64,000 nucleotides of DNA from positions 147,788 through 211,787 of the forward strand of contig JAFYQJ010000011.1 of NCBI GenBank assembly GCA_017547145.1, in the 5' to 3' direction. The number at the start of each line of letters is the position of its first letter. Positions within the stretch are counted from its first letter, which is position 1. This DNA comes from Paludibacteraceae bacterium (lineage in GTDB: Bacteria > Bacteroidota > Bacteroidia > Bacteroidales > Paludibacteraceae). This document shows, in pieces, positions 25,307 to 36,482 of the stretch. The notes under the pieces were generated by a model that was not told the origin of the DNA, searched no databases, and saw only the letters and a list, made by a program, of their open reading frames with translations. The position numbers and the translations under genes were made by a program.

Positions 25307-25738
25307 ATGAAAAAATTAATTTTATTGTTAGTGCTTATTAGCACTTTTGGATTAGCAAGTGCAGAAAAGATTTTTTGCGAGGTTTGCTTTTTAAAAAGAT
25401 ACGAAAATGTTTCTAATGTTGTATATATGGATATAGATATGGGAGATTATATAAGTTATTCTGAAAGAAATAATGCTTTTCTCAACCATTTTATAGGTAA
25501 GCAAGGGGCGACAGAAGAATTATTGGAACGTATACCAGAAACACGAGCAGTTGATAGCAATGGCAAAGAATTGACTTTTTATGGCGTAATTGATGCTCTT
25601 AATTATATATCAAAGTTAGGTTGGGAATTAGAATTTGTAAGAAACGGACAATTTTATTTATTTTCAAAAGAAAAAGATTCATTAAGAGATGATGATTTAT
25701 GTCCTTATGTCAGATGGAAGAATAAAAATAAAAAATAA
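25307..25738 (+). CDS. Small exported protein of unknown function
   Basis: 143 residues from the ATG at 25307 (MKKLILLLVLISTFGLASAEK), which begins a signal peptide ending at ASA/E; the upstream start at 25247 lies in the ncRNA terminator and is rejected. The mature part (about 120 residues) is mixed alpha/beta with GKELTFYGVIDALNYISKLGWELEFVRNG, a pattern seen in small Bacteroidota secreted proteins of unknown role. It ends at a strong hairpin. Confidence 0.7.
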   Translation: MKKLILLLVLISTFGLASAEKIFCEVCFLKRYENVSNVVYMDIDMGDYISYSERNNAFLNHFIGKQGATEELLERIPETRAVDSNGKELTFYGVIDALNYISKLGWELEFVRNGQFYLFSKEKDSLRDDDLCPYVRWKNKNKK

Positions 25739-25744
25739 CCATAA

Positions 25745-25777
25745 AAAAGAGTGCCAAAAAGCACTCTTTTATTTTTT
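25745..25777. terminator. Terminator after the small exported protein gene
   Basis: AAAAGAGTGC (25745-25754) pairs with GCACTCTTTT (25761-25770) across CAAAAA, followed by AT7. The minus-strand apt gene ends at 25821. Confidence 0.85.
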
Positions 25778-25820
25778 TATCTTTGCCGATTCCATTTTCC
25801 ATTTTTGCTTTCGCTATTTT

Positions 25821-26345
25821 TTAATAATGTATCAACGAATCAATCTGTATGTCGCTCTCGAAAACTTCTCGGCCTTTCAAGAAGTCGAGTTCTACCAAAA
25901 AGTTTACATAGATTTTTTTTACACCAAATTTACGCACAAGTTCGCATGCGGCTTTCATGGTTCCGCCTGTGGCTAGTAGGTCGTCGTGCAGTAACACTAC
26001 GTCGTTTTCATTAAGTGCATCTTTATGGAGTTGTATAGTGTCTACGCCGTACTCTTTAGCGTAACTTACCTCTATAGTTTCAGCAGGAAGCTTTCCTTTT
26101 TTGCGTATAGGCACAAATCCCACACCCAGTTTATTTCCTAAAATAGGAGCCATAATAAATCCGCGCGATTCTATTCCTACTACTTTTGTTATACCTTTAT
26201 CTTTATAGAGTTTATACATTTCGTTTTCGAAGAACTTCATACACTCAGTATTTTTGAATGCGGTGGTTAAGTCTTTAAAAACAATCCCTTTTATAGGAAA
26301 ATCAATAACATCTCTAATTTCTTTCTTAACTTCTTCTATCGTCAT
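25821..26345 (-). CDS. apt: Adenine phosphoribosyltransferase
   Basis: Salvages adenine to AMP using PRPP. The 174-residue protein has FPIKGIVFKDLTTAF, the GIESRGFIMAPILGNKLGVGFVPIRKKGKLP substrate loop and the PRPP-binding VVLLHDDLLATGGTMKAA. It follows mnmG on the same strand after 40 bases that contain the parS-like palindrome. Confidence 0.97.
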   Translation of the reverse strand: MTIEEVKKEIRDVIDFPIKGIVFKDLTTAFKNTECMKFFENEMYKLYKDKGITKVVGIESRGFIMAPILGNKLGVGFVPIRKKGKLPAETIEVSYAKEYGVDTIQLHKDALNENDVVLLHDDLLATGGTMKAACELVRKFGVKKIYVNFLVELDFLKGREVFESDIQIDSLIHY

Positions 26346-26362
26346 TTTATTTATGTTTTTTA

Positions 26363-26380
26363 TTGTTCCACGTGGAACAA
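26363..26380. promoter_or_regulatory. parS-like ParB binding site
   Basis: TTGTTCCACGTGGAACAA is a perfect 18-base palindrome. Its inner 16 bases agree with the widespread chromosomal parS consensus TGTTNCACGTGAAACA at all but one position, and the substitution keeps the symmetry; closely similar sites are known from Pseudomonas and Caulobacter. It lies in the 40-base gap between mnmG and apt. In many bacteria parS sites cluster around the replication origin and the gid/mnmG region, so it may mark the ParABS centromere. No second copy was noticed in the window. Confidence 0.75.
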
Positions 26381-26385
26381 TTTTT

Positions 26386-28260
26386 TTATCTACCTAATAA
26401 AACTAATAATACATTTATGTCGTTTGGTGAAACTCCTGGAATTCTACTTGCTTGTCCTATATTTTTAGGATTTATTTTTGTTAACTTTTGTCTTGCTTCG
26501 GTAGAAAGCGATTGAATTGTTGAGTAGTCAAACTTATTTTCTATAGATATATTTTCTAATCTTTGAAGTTTGTCTGCAATTAATTTTTCGCGATCTATAT
26601 AACCGGAATATTTTATTTTAATTTCCGCTGCTTCAATTATTTCTTCTTTACGATTTTCTTCGATGTCATCAAAAAGTTGTTTTATGCTTGGAATTACATC
26701 TGCTAGTTCGAAAAGTGTAACTTGTGGACGCAAAACTAAATCGTAAAGTTTAACGGATTGTTTTAGAGTAGCAGTGTTTTTGGTTTCTAAAAATGCATTT
26801 ACTTCTGTTGCTTTTACCGAATATTCTTTACAGAAATTGATAATTGCTTCTATTTTGTTTTGTTTGCTTTTTAGTAAATCGAGTCTATGTTTATCTGCCA
26901 AGCCAATATTGAATGATTTTTCGGTCAATCGCATATCGGCATCATCTTGGCGAAGAAGAATTCTGTATTCTGCACGCGAAGTAAACATTCTATAGGGCTC
27001 ATCAACTCCTTTTGTTACTAAATCGTCGATTAAAACGCCAATATATGCTTCGTCGCGTTTTAAAACGAACTCTTTGTTACTATGACAACGTAGGTGTGCA
27101 TTTATACCAGCCATTAAACCTTGTCCTGCAGCTTCTTCGTAACCTGTAGTTCCGTTTATTTGTCCAGCAAAAAAGAGGTTTTTTATAAGTTTTGTTTCTA
27201 GCGTATGATTCAATTGAGTTGGATCAAAAAAGTCGTATTCAATGGCATATCCAGGTCTATATGCTTGTGCATTTTCTAGTCCGGGTATGGTTTTTAGTGC
27301 GGCAAATTGTGTCTCTATTGGTAGGGAAGACGAAAAACCATTCAAATAAAATTCTTGTGTAGAAGCACCTTCGGGCTCTACAAAAAGTTGATGTTGTGGT
27401 TTGTCTTCGAATGTTACAATTTTGGTTTCGATGCTAGGACAGTAGCGAGGCCCTATACTTTGTATTTGTCCGTTGTAAAGAGGAGAATCTTTTAATCCTT
27501 TTCGTAATACTTTATGTGTTTGCTCGTTGGTATATGTGATCCAGCAACTTCGTTGAGGTAGAGGACGTGGTTTATAGTCGAGAAAAGAGAATTTGTGAAA
27601 ATCGTTTTCGCCGATTTGTTCGTTCATTTTAGAGAAGTCAATTGTATTCCCATTTATGCGAACAGGTGTTCCTGTTTTCATTCGAGAAGCGACAAATCCC
27701 ATCTCTTTTAGTTGTTCGGTAATTCCATACGATGCAGGTTCAGCAATACGTCCGCCTACCATTTGTGTTTTTCCAATATGCATCAATCCATTAAGGAAAG
27801 TACCATTTGTAAGCACAATACTTTTTGCATAGAAAGTACTTGTTTGTGTTTTAACTCCTTTTACGCAATTGTTGTCAAACAATAGTTCGGTTACGGTGTC
27901 TTGCCAAATGTGCAGATTTTTTGTGTTGTCTAATATTTCACGCCATTTTATGATAAATTGCATTCTATCGCTTTGTGAGCGTGGACTCCACATGGCTGGA
28001 CCTTTTGATCGGTTGAGCATTCGAAATTGGATAGCAGTAGCATCTGTAACAATGCCTGTGAATCCACCCAAAGCATCAATTTCTCGTACAATTTGACCCT
28101 TCGCAATACCACCAATCGCTGGATTGCAACTCATTTGGGCAATTTTGTTCATATCCATTGTGATGAGCAATGTTTTTGAACCCATATTTGCTGCAGCACA
28201 AGCTGCTTCGCAACCAGCATGCCCAGCCCCAACAACAATAACATCGTAGGTTTGAATCAT
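26386..28260 (-). CDS. mnmG: tRNA uridine-5-carboxymethylaminomethyl modification enzyme MnmG (GidA)
   Basis: With MnmE it installs the cmnm5 group on U34 of several tRNAs. The 624-residue flavoprotein has [12 protein letters not shown] (FAD motif), [24 protein letters not shown], the conserved Cys in RYCPSIE, and the EYDFFDP and [16 protein letters not shown] segments, then the C-terminal GidA-associated domain ending [18 protein letters not shown]. Length is normal. mnmE and parAB are not in the window. Confidence 0.97.
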   Translation of the reverse strand: MIQTYDVIVVGAGHAGCEAACAAANMGSKTLLITMDMNKIAQMSCNPAIGGIAKGQIVREIDALGGFTGIVTDATAIQFRMLNRSKGPAMWSPRSQSDRMQFIIKWREILDNTKNLHIWQDTVTELLFDNNCVKGVKTQTSTFYAKSIVLTNGTFLNGLMHIGKTQMVGGRIAEPASYGITEQLKEMGFVASRMKTGTPVRINGNTIDFSKMNEQIGENDFHKFSFLDYKPRPLPQRSCWITYTNEQTHKVLRKGLKDSPLYNGQIQSIGPRYCPSIETKIVTFEDKPQHQLFVEPEGASTQEFYLNGFSSSLPIETQFAALKTIPGLENAQAYRPGYAIEYDFFDPTQLNHTLETKLIKNLFFAGQINGTTGYEEAAGQGLMAGINAHLRCHSNKEFVLKRDEAYIGVLIDDLVTKGVDEPYRMFTSRAEYRILLRQDDADMRLTEKSFNIGLADKHRLDLLKSKQNKIEAIINFCKEYSVKATEVNAFLETKNTATLKQSVKLYDLVLRPQVTLFELADVIPSIKQLFDDIEENRKEEIIEAAEIKIKYSGYIDREKLIADKLQRLENISIENKFDYSTIQSLSTEARQKLTKINPKNIGQASRIPGVSPNDINVLLVLLGR

Positions 28261-28275
28261 TTTGTAGATTAGTTT

Positions 28276-29169
28276 TTATAGTTTTGTATTTAGTTGATTT
28301 AATACAAATCGAATTTTTTCAAAGGTGTTGATGGTTGTTGGCACAAGCGGTAAGCGTAATTCGTTTTCGATAAATCCCATTACAGAAAGCATGCTTTTTA
28401 CACCAGCAGGATTTCCATCAACAAACAATAATTCAATTAATTCAGAAAATCTATAATGAATTTCTCTTGCTCCGTTGTAATCTCCATTGAGTGCTAAACG
28501 AACCATTCTTGAAAATTCTTTTGGGAACGCATTTCCAATTACAGAAATAACACCAACAGCACCTAATGTTATAAGTGGGAATGTGATGCCATCATCACCA
28601 GAAATCACCATAAAGTCTTTTGGTTTGTTTTTTATTATTTCATCAATTTGTGAGAAATTACCAGAAGCTTCTTTTATAGCGATAATATTTTTAAAATCAT
28701 TTGAGAGTCTTAAAATAGTTGATGCTGAGATGTTTACACCAGTTCTACCTGGCACATTGTAAAGAATAATAGGAACTTTTGATGCTTCTGAAATCTTCTT
28801 GTAGTGTTGATAGATCCCTTCTTGAGATGGTTTGTTGTAGTATGGAGCAACGGATAAAATGGCATCAACATTGCTCAAATCGGTTTCTTTTATTTTTTCT
28901 ACAACAGCTTGAGTGCAATTACCTCCTATGCCTAAAACAATTGGTTTACGTCCGTTTATTTGTGCAAGAATAAAGTCGAAGAGTATTTTCTTTTCGTTTT
29001 CTGTTAGAGTAGGAGTTTCTGCCGTAGTCCCAAAAATAACAAAATAGTCAGTTCCGTTTTGAACCTGATATTCAATCAATCTTCTTAAAGCATCGTAATC
29101 AACTGTTCCATCTTTTTTAAATGGAGTTATTAATGCGACACCCATTCCTGCTAATTTATTTCTTTGCAT
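28276..29169 (-). CDS. dapA: 4-hydroxy-tetrahydrodipicolinate synthase
   Basis: First committed step of lysine and diaminopimelate synthesis, condensing pyruvate with aspartate semialdehyde. I start at the ATG at 29169 (MQRNKLAGMGVALITPF); the upstream TTG at 29196 falls in the -10 region, since TATTTTTG (29201-29194) precedes the ATG. Catalytic features: FGTTAETPTLTENEK (Thr pair), YYNKPSQEGIYQHY, LYNVPGRTGV and the Schiff-base Lys in IAIKEASG. Confidence 0.96.
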   Translation of the reverse strand: MQRNKLAGMGVALITPFKKDGTVDYDALRRLIEYQVQNGTDYFVIFGTTAETPTLTENEKKILFDFILAQINGRKPIVLGIGGNCTQAVVEKIKETDLSNVDAILSVAPYYNKPSQEGIYQHYKKISEASKVPIILYNVPGRTGVNISASTILRLSNDFKNIIAIKEASGNFSQIDEIIKNKPKDFMVISGDDGITFPLITLGAVGVISVIGNAFPKEFSRMVRLALNGDYNGAREIHYRFSELIELLFVDGNPAGVKSMLSVMGFIENELRLPLVPTTINTFEKIRFVLNQLNTKL

Positions 29170-29193
29170 AAGAGTTTGTACAAAAGTGTTTTG

Positions 29194-29201
29194 CAAAAAT
29201 A
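29194..29201 (-). promoter_or_regulatory. Promoter -7 box of dapA
   Basis: TATTTTTG on the minus strand, 24 bases before the ATG at 29169; it decides the dapA start. Confidence 0.55.
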
Positions 29202-29206
29202 CTATT

Positions 29207-29728
29207 TTAATTTTTTACTTGTATAGTGTTTAAGTAAAATAGTATTTGCTCTAATAAAATATCTTTTTCTTTTTCAGAAGTTATGTTAATAATTAAGTCG
29301 AAAATGTTGTAATATTTTGATTTACAGCCACATTTAATTTTTGAAGAAGAAGTTGCAGTCAAAATATTTAATACATTAGAAGATGTTAAATCAAGGTTTA
29401 TAAGAATATCTGAGTTCTGTGAAAAACACCATTCTATATCTTTCTTTTTGGGATTGTTCCAAAAGTTTAAATCTTTTTTTGTGATAAGCTTTTCAAACTG
29501 AATAGTATCAAGATTTTCTTTTTTTGATAATTTTTTTATAAATCCTAATATAACTATCTCTTTATCAGTGATTTTTTCTTTTATATTAAACGATGTTTTA
29601 TTTAATTCTTGCAAACTTTCTCCTTGAATGAATATAAGAATTTTTTTAGCATCAGCAAAGTTTACAAATTGTTTATTACGCAGAAGTTGATACTTTTTTA
29701 AAACTCTATGTAGTTTGTATTTAGACAT
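29207..29728 (-). CDS. DUF6913-like protein
   Basis: 173 residues, no signal peptide or membrane segment. Features are a basic N-terminal helix (KYKLHRVLKKYQLLRNKQF), a DAKKILIFIQGES strand, WNNPKKKDIEWCF, INLDLTSSNVLNILTATSSSKIKCGCKS and a C-terminal LLEQILFYLNTI helix. The architecture and gene position (beside dapA and ligA) fit the Bacteroidota-restricted DUF6913 family; its function is unknown. It follows ligA by 3 bases. Confidence 0.6.
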   Translation of the reverse strand: MSKYKLHRVLKKYQLLRNKQFVNFADAKKILIFIQGESLQELNKTSFNIKEKITDKEIVILGFIKKLSKKENLDTIQFEKLITKKDLNFWNNPKKKDIEWCFSQNSDILINLDLTSSNVLNILTATSSSKIKCGCKSKYYNIFDLIINITSEKEKDILLEQILFYLNTIQVKN

Positions 29729-29731
29729 ATT

Positions 29732-31762
<2,031 letters not shown>

Positions 31763-31858
31763 AGATATTTTTTAAAAACACATTTCTAGATAAAAATATA
31801 AAGAATATTGTTGTTTTAGTTTTTTTAAAAAAAACGACATTTTGCTTTAATAAAGTAT

Positions 31859-31866
31859 TATTTTTG
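31859..31866 (+). promoter_or_regulatory. Promoter -7 box of the nusB operon
   Basis: TATTTTTG, 36 bases before the ATG at 31903, matches TAnnTTTG and diverges from the ligA promoter. Confidence 0.55.
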
Positions 31867-31902
31867 CACTAATAAAAACAGATAAAAGCTCTTTAAAAAA
31901 TT

Positions 31903-32844
31903 ATGATGACTTATAGAACTCTTCTTCGAATAAAAGTTATGCAATTGTTGTATGCTTTTGAGAGTAAAAACGACAAAATGTTAAGTGTCTCTGAAAATGA
32001 ACTTATAAAAAGTATTCAAAAAACCACAGATCTTTATTTTCACCTACTAAATCTTTCTGTTTTTATTACGAAATATGCCGAAGATTGCATAGAAATTGCA
32101 AAAAACAAATTTCGTCCAACTCAAGAGGAATTAAATCCGAACATGAAGTTTGTTAACAATTTGTTTGTTAAGCGGTTGTTGGCAAATAATGAATTCTTGG
32201 AAAATATAAAATCTTTGTCTGCTTCATGGAATGACAATCCAGAAGTAATAAAATCTATTTATTCGGAAATACAGCAAAGTGATTTTTATATTGAATATAT
32301 GTCTTCTTCCGAAAATGATTTTAAAGAAGATAAAATACTTTGGAGAAACATTTTTGAGAAAATAATTGCAAATAACGTGTTGTTGGATGAAGCTCTTGAA
32401 GATCAATGTATTTATTGGAATGATGATTTAGAATTGGCACTTAGTTTTGTGGTAAAAACTACAAAACAGATGCAAGAAGAAACTATTTCAGAATCTTTAT
32501 TACCAAAAATATCTCGTGAGGAAGATATTGTTTTTGCTAAAGAACTCTTCGCTGATGTTATTCTAAACAAAAATGATTATCGTGATTTAATTAGTCGCTT
32601 GTCGCAACATTGGGATCCAGAGCGTATTGCTTTTATGGATATTCTTATTATGTTAATAGCTATTTCTGAATTAGTGAAATTTCCTACAATTCCTATAAAC
32701 GTAACTATAAACGAATACATCGAAATTTCTAAAATGTATAGTACAGAAAAAAGTCATATGTTTATAAATGGAATTTTAGATAAGGCAGTAGCAATTTTAA
32801 AATCGGAGAAAAAGATTTTAAAGGTAGAATCAGTAAAAATTTAG
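31903..32844 (+). CDS. nusB: Transcription antitermination protein NusB (long Bacteroidota form)
   Basis: At 313 residues the protein is about twice the usual NusB; the extra middle region is characteristic of Bacteroidota. N-terminus RTLLRIKVMQLLYAFES and C-terminus WDPERIAFMDILIMLIAISELVKFPTIPINVTINEYIEISKMYST..SHMFINGILDK are the NusB fold ends. It binds boxA RNA with NusE to keep rRNA transcription going. First gene of nusB-yajC-ybbR-coaE. Confidence 0.93.
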   Translation: MMTYRTLLRIKVMQLLYAFESKNDKMLSVSENELIKSIQKTTDLYFHLLNLSVFITKYAEDCIEIAKNKFRPTQEELNPNMKFVNNLFVKRLLANNEFLENIKSLSASWNDNPEVIKSIYSEIQQSDFYIEYMSSSENDFKEDKILWRNIFEKIIANNVLLDEALEDQCIYWNDDLELALSFVVKTTKQMQEETISESLLPKISREEDIVFAKELFADVILNKNDYRDLISRLSQHWDPERIAFMDILIMLIAISELVKFPTIPINVTINEYIEISKMYSTEKSHMFINGILDKAVAILKSEKKILKVESVKI

Positions 32845-32884
32845 ATTTTTAATATTTGTTTAATTTTTATAAAAAAGTAGAATT

Positions 32885-33211
32885 ATGTTAACAGTTTTAT
32901 TACAAGCAGCCGCAGAACCGCAACAAAACGGTTGGACAAGTATGATAATGATTGTATTGATTTTTGTTGTTTTTTATTTCTTTATGATTCGTCCACAAAG
33001 CAAACGACAAAAAGAAATTCGTAAATTTCAAGAATCGTTAGAATCGGGAAGTAGAGTTATTACTTCTGGAGGTATTTATGGAAAAGTAAAAGAGGTAAAA
33101 GACAATGTTGTAATAGTAGAAGTTGCTGACAACGTGCGTATAAAAGTCGCAAAATCGATGGTTTTTGCTTCGTCAGAAGAGGCTACTCAAGCACAAGAAC
33201 CACAAAAATAA
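32885..33211 (+). CDS. yajC: Preprotein translocase subunit YajC
   Basis: 108 residues with a single N-terminal membrane helix (SMIMIVLIFVVFYFFMIRPQSKRQKE) and the conserved MIRPQxKRxKE motif, then the cytoplasmic SRVITSGGIYGKVKEV..VVIVEVADNVRIKVAKSMV segment. Accessory to SecDF-YidC. Confidence 0.96.
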   Translation: MLTVLLQAAAEPQQNGWTSMIMIVLIFVVFYFFMIRPQSKRQKEIRKFQESLESGSRVITSGGIYGKVKEVKDNVVIVEVADNVRIKVAKSMVFASSEEATQAQEPQK

Positions 33212-33223
33212 AATCGTACGAGT

Positions 33224-34201
33224 ATGACCTCTTTGAAAGTCATATTATTAAATTTTTTTAGGAAGATTAGAACTTTTGTTTTTACAAAAGATTTTCTAAT
33301 CTTTCTTGTTTTTGTATTTATCTCTGCAGCTTTTTGGTTTGTAAATATGTCGGGCAAGAAGCGTTCTTTGGATATAAAAGTACTTGTAGAATATAGAAAC
33401 ATTCCCGATAATATTCAATTTTTAACCACATTACCGAAAGAAATAAAAATAGAAGTAAAAGATTTTGGATTAAAAATTTTACAATATGTTTTTCAAAAAA
33501 AACATCCAATAGTAATTAGTTATGATGATTTTTTGAAAACAGACACCACTCTTCAATATCCGTTATATAAATTAGAAAATTTACTAAAGGCTAACTTTGA
33601 AAGTTCAGCAGAAATAATTGGTGGATTAAAAAAAATAAATCTAAAATATCAAAAATTGGAGAAGAAAAGGTTGGATACACGACTTTTAGGAGGCATTTCG
33701 TTACAATCGCAGTATGTTTTGTCGGATTCTATTCGTATAACTCCTAAAAGTGTCGATGTGTTCGGACCAAAAGAGGTAATTGATACTTTGCGATATGCCT
33801 ATATAGAACCTCTATCTTTATCAAAAATAGATAAAACAAATTCATTTAACCAATCTTTTTTGAAGCAAAAGGGAGTTTCGTATGAGCAAGAAAAAGCAAC
33901 TATAGATATAGTTGTAGAAATGTTGACGGAGAAGCGTTTACAAATTCCAATTAAATGTATAAACAAACCGATGGGAGTTTATGTTCATTTGTTTCCTTCT
34001 ACGGTGGAGATCAGTTTTTCTGTTGGGTTAAGCAAATTCAATACTGTAACTGAAGATGATTTTCAAGTAATACTTGATTATAATCTTCTTGAAAAAAACA
34101 CTTCTGGTAGAGAGCGAGTAGTTGTCTCCTCAACAAAGGATTATATTTATTATCTAAAAACTCAACCTGCAGAGATAGAGTTCCTTTTAGAAGAAAACTA
34201 A
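33224..34201 (+). CDS. YbbR-like domain protein
   Basis: 325 residues with one N-terminal membrane helix (DFLIFLVFVFISAAFWFVN) and extracytoplasmic YbbR-type beta repeats: RNIPDNIQFLTTLPKEIKIEVKDFG and PKSVDVFGPKEVIDTLRYAY. YbbR (CdaR) modulates the c-di-AMP cyclase in Firmicutes; no CdaA is seen here, so that role is not inferred. Position between yajC and coaE is usual in Bacteroidota. Confidence 0.88.
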   Translation: MTSLKVILLNFFRKIRTFVFTKDFLIFLVFVFISAAFWFVNMSGKKRSLDIKVLVEYRNIPDNIQFLTTLPKEIKIEVKDFGLKILQYVFQKKHPIVISYDDFLKTDTTLQYPLYKLENLLKANFESSAEIIGGLKKINLKYQKLEKKRLDTRLLGGISLQSQYVLSDSIRITPKSVDVFGPKEVIDTLRYAYIEPLSLSKIDKTNSFNQSFLKQKGVSYEQEKATIDIVVEMLTEKRLQIPIKCINKPMGVYVHLFPSTVEISFSVGLSKFNTVTEDDFQVILDYNLLEKNTSGRERVVVSSTKDYIYYLKTQPAEIEFLLEEN

Positions 34202-34207
34202 TTATTT

Positions 34208-34789
34208 ATGATTGTTGGAATCACAGGTGGAATAGGTTGTGGTAAATCTGTTGTTTCAAAAATAATAGATTTAATGGGTTATCCTATTTATGATTCGGAT
34301 AAAAATGCAAAAAAACTTACCGACGAATCTAATAAAATTAGGCAAGGGCTTATAATTCGTTTTGGGCAAAAAATTTATGAAGGTGAGCGATTAAATCGTA
34401 AACTTTTAGCAAAAGAAATTTTTACAGATGAAGAAAATAGAGCTTATGTAAATGAGTTGATTCACCCTGTTGTTTTAGATGATTTTTTGCAATGGAGTAA
34501 ATCTCAATTAAAAAATAATCGCATTGTTTTTATAGAATCAGCCATACTCTTTGAGAGTGGATTTTATAAGTATGTAGATAAAATTTTGCTAGTAACTTCT
34601 TCTCAAGATTTACGGATAGAACGTATAAAAAAAAGAGATAACCTTCCGGTTGAAGATATAATGAGTCGATTGAATTCTCAATTGTCTCAAGAATATTTAT
34701 TAGAAAGAGCAGATTTTATCGTACAAAATGATGAGAAAAAATCTTTGCTAAAACAAATTATAATGTTGTTTGATAGTTTGAATGTATAG
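34208..34789 (+). CDS. coaE: Dephospho-CoA kinase
   Basis: Final step of coenzyme A synthesis. The 193-residue P-loop kinase starts GITGGIGCGKSVVSK (Walker A), with YDSDKNAKKLTD and IFIESAILFESGFYKYVDKILLVT, and a lid ERIKKRDN. Last intact gene of the nusB operon; pseudogene remnants begin 7 bases downstream. Confidence 0.96.
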   Translation: MIVGITGGIGCGKSVVSKIIDLMGYPIYDSDKNAKKLTDESNKIRQGLIIRFGQKIYEGERLNRKLLAKEIFTDEENRAYVNELIHPVVLDDFLQWSKSQLKNNRIVFIESAILFESGFYKYVDKILLVTSSQDLRIERIKKRDNLPVEDIMSRLNSQLSQEYLLERADFIVQNDEKKSLLKQIIMLFDSLNV

Positions 34790-34795
34790 GCACTA

Positions 34796-34980
34796 TTTAA
34801 TAATTATAAATATTATGTAGGAAGATATGGCAACAATCAACCGCAGATAAATGGAAAAAATGGGAAATATATTATTTGGCAATATTCGGAAAAAGGTAAT
34901 ATAAACGGTATTCCTAAATATGTTGATTTATGTCGATTTGCTGAAGGATTTCTATTGACGATATTGCTTTAAAGAAATAA
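34796..34980 (+). pseudogene. Remnant of a GH25-type muramidase C-terminal region
   Basis: Reading from 34796 gives NNYKYYVGRYGNNQPQI, then KYIIWQYSEKGNINGIPKYV and DLCRFAEGF, a good match to the C-terminal strands of GH25 lysozymes (IWQYS.kG...GI...VDl..F). The 5' part is absent. After GGA at 34946-34948 one base is missing; in the shifted frame the text continues SIDDIALKK and stops at 34978-34980. It is therefore both truncated and frameshifted. GH25 domains also occur in interbacterial effectors, which suits the remnants that follow. Confidence 0.7.
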
Positions 34981-35032
34981 TATAGAATAGTTGAAGAATT
35001 ACTTAAAAACAAAAAATGTAGATGTAGAATAG

Positions 35033-35590
35033 TTTTCAAATGGAGAATTAAATACAATGTTAGCTCATAGAAAACGTTTACTTAGAGAAACTGCTCCTAA
35101 AGTGTATAATATTGTGCATCCAAATAAAGATATGTTTACAGTGGTGGGTTATAATAGAAATTGGGACCCAAAAAATTATATTGGATCTATTGTATTGAAA
35201 AATAATCTTCGGAATATAGATGATAAGTTTCATGTAAAAAGTATTTATAATATTACTCAAGAATACCCTGATAAAGTTCCTTTAAAAGGTGTGTCAGAAC
35301 AATTATACAATGCGGCAATAATTGCGGATAAACAAATGTAGAATAAAGGTATCATTACAGGTGAATTTTTAAAATAGCCTGAAAAAAACCACAAAAGTTT
35401 TAAATAAATTTGCAGATAAAAAATTAATTTCAAATAATGGAAATCAGGAATTACAGAAAACAACCCTATGTATTTATTTGTTAATCCCACATATCAAACT
35501 CCAGTAAAATCAATATTATTTGATCCAAAGACCATTAACAGAAAAGGTAAGATGAAAATAGATTGGAATAATATAAATATTTATAAATAA
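35033..35590 (+). pseudogene. Decayed C-terminal part of a large effector-like protein
   Basis: Starting at 35033 the frame reads FSNGELNTMLAHRKRLLRET and on through KVPLKGVSEQLYNAAIIADK. It hits stops at 35339 and shortly after, shifts frame at least twice (KTTKVLNKFADKKLISNNGN in one frame, ENNPMYLFVNPTYQTPVK in another) and ends INIYK with TAA at 35588-35590. The pieces read as one protein when frames are merged. The family was not recognised. The stop lies one base before the ATG of the small gene at 35592, the arrangement usual for toxin followed by immunity gene. Confidence 0.55.
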
Positions 35591-35591
35591 A

Positions 35592-35870
35592 ATGACATTC
35601 GCAGAAACAAGAAAAGAGATAAATAATATAGGTTTATTCTTTATGAAATTGAAAGAAATAAAATCTAACGCAGATTTTGAAAAAGAAATACCTGAAATTC
35701 AGAGTGTTATGACAACTTTATTTTATTATGGTTGCAAAGAATTAGTAACGGAGGCACGAACTTATTTTCTTTCAGTTGGAATCGATAAAGAGTTAGTCGA
35801 TACTTATATAGATGAACGAGAAGTTGATTCAAATTTAAAACTACTGCAAGAAGAAAGTGGATTATTGTAA
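35592..35870 (+). CDS. Small helical protein, candidate immunity protein
   Basis: 92 residues, helical and acidic, with no signal peptide: MTFAETRKEINNIGLFFMKL, then VTEARTYFLSVGIDKELVDT. No family recognised. It is intact although the coding sequence before it is decayed, and it begins one base after the stop of that remnant. An intact small gene directly behind a broken toxin-like tail is the usual look of an orphan immunity gene; this is inference from context only. Confidence 0.5.
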   Translation: MTFAETRKEINNIGLFFMKLKEIKSNADFEKEIPEIQSVMTTLFYYGCKELVTEARTYFLSVGIDKELVDTYIDEREVDSNLKLLQEESGLL

Positions 35871-35871
35871 G

Positions 35872-36026
35872 TTTTTTCATGGAACAGGTACATCAAACAA
35901 TACAATAACTTTACCAGAAAATCCATAGTCGGAAATAATGGAAATTTTGATTTAAATGATAAAAATATTTATAAAACAATTTTGTTCCCAATTGTTGGAG
36001 CGAGTGCGTATAATGCAACACAATAG
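35872..36026 (+). pseudogene. Second effector-tail remnant
   Basis: From 35872 the frame reads FFHGTGTSNNTITLPENP and stops at TAG; moving the frame gives VGNNGNFDLNDKNIYKTILF and PIVGASAYNATQ, ending at 36024-36026. The DKNIYK ending resembles the NINIYK ending of the preceding remnant, suggesting that both are tails of related proteins with exchanged C-termini. It overlaps the start of the next small gene by 14 bases. Confidence 0.5.
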
Positions 36027-36462
36027 AAAAATAAAACAATTGAAGAAAAAATTAAATGATAAAGAACTAGAAGATCTGATTAAAACAATTAAATTTAATT
36101 TTTTTCATAAAGAAGTTTCAGCTAAAACTGTATCTCAATTGCTTGTAAAGAAAAGCAAATCTGAATTTGTAAAATATAGTGAAATTTTAACAATTCTTGT
36201 AAATAGTAAACATTATACTATTGTTACAATTTGTTTACCTTCCGATTTCCCTTATATTGAAAATCATTCTAGATTAATAGGACACTATGAAGAATCTATT
36301 GAGAATTGTTTCAAAATAATCTGGTGGAATAAAAATAAAGAAGTTATTGAAGAAAAAATATTTTCCGATTTCAAAGATTATTTAATATGTAGATTGCAAT
36401 TAGAAGAAAAAGTTCACAAACATTCGTGTAAAGAAATATTTAATGAGATATTCGAGATTTGA
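36013..36462 (+). CDS. Small protein, second candidate immunity protein
   Basis: 149 residues from the ATG at 36013 (MQHNRKIKQLKKKLNDKELE); the longer start at 35956 lies inside the remnant's frame and is less likely. The N-terminal third is basic and helical, then strands HYTIVTICLPSDFPYIE and FKIIWWNKNKEVIEEKIF. No family recognised. The ATG lies inside the tail of the preceding effector remnant, a tight coupling typical of toxin-immunity pairs. Function inferred from context. Confidence 0.5.
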   Translation: MQHNRKIKQLKKKLNDKELEDLIKTIKFNFFHKEVSAKTVSQLLVKKSKSEFVKYSEILTILVNSKHYTIVTICLPSDFPYIENHSRLIGHYEESIENCFKIIWWNKNKEVIEEKIFSDFKDYLICRLQLEEKVHKHSCKEIFNEIFEI

Positions 36463-36482
36463 AAAATAAAACTTTTTAACTA

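Noticed and set aside
34790..35056. An intact GH25 lysozyme gene
   Set aside because: Only the C-terminal strands are present, directly after coaE, and the reading frame is broken near 34949; the N-terminal catalytic half is missing.
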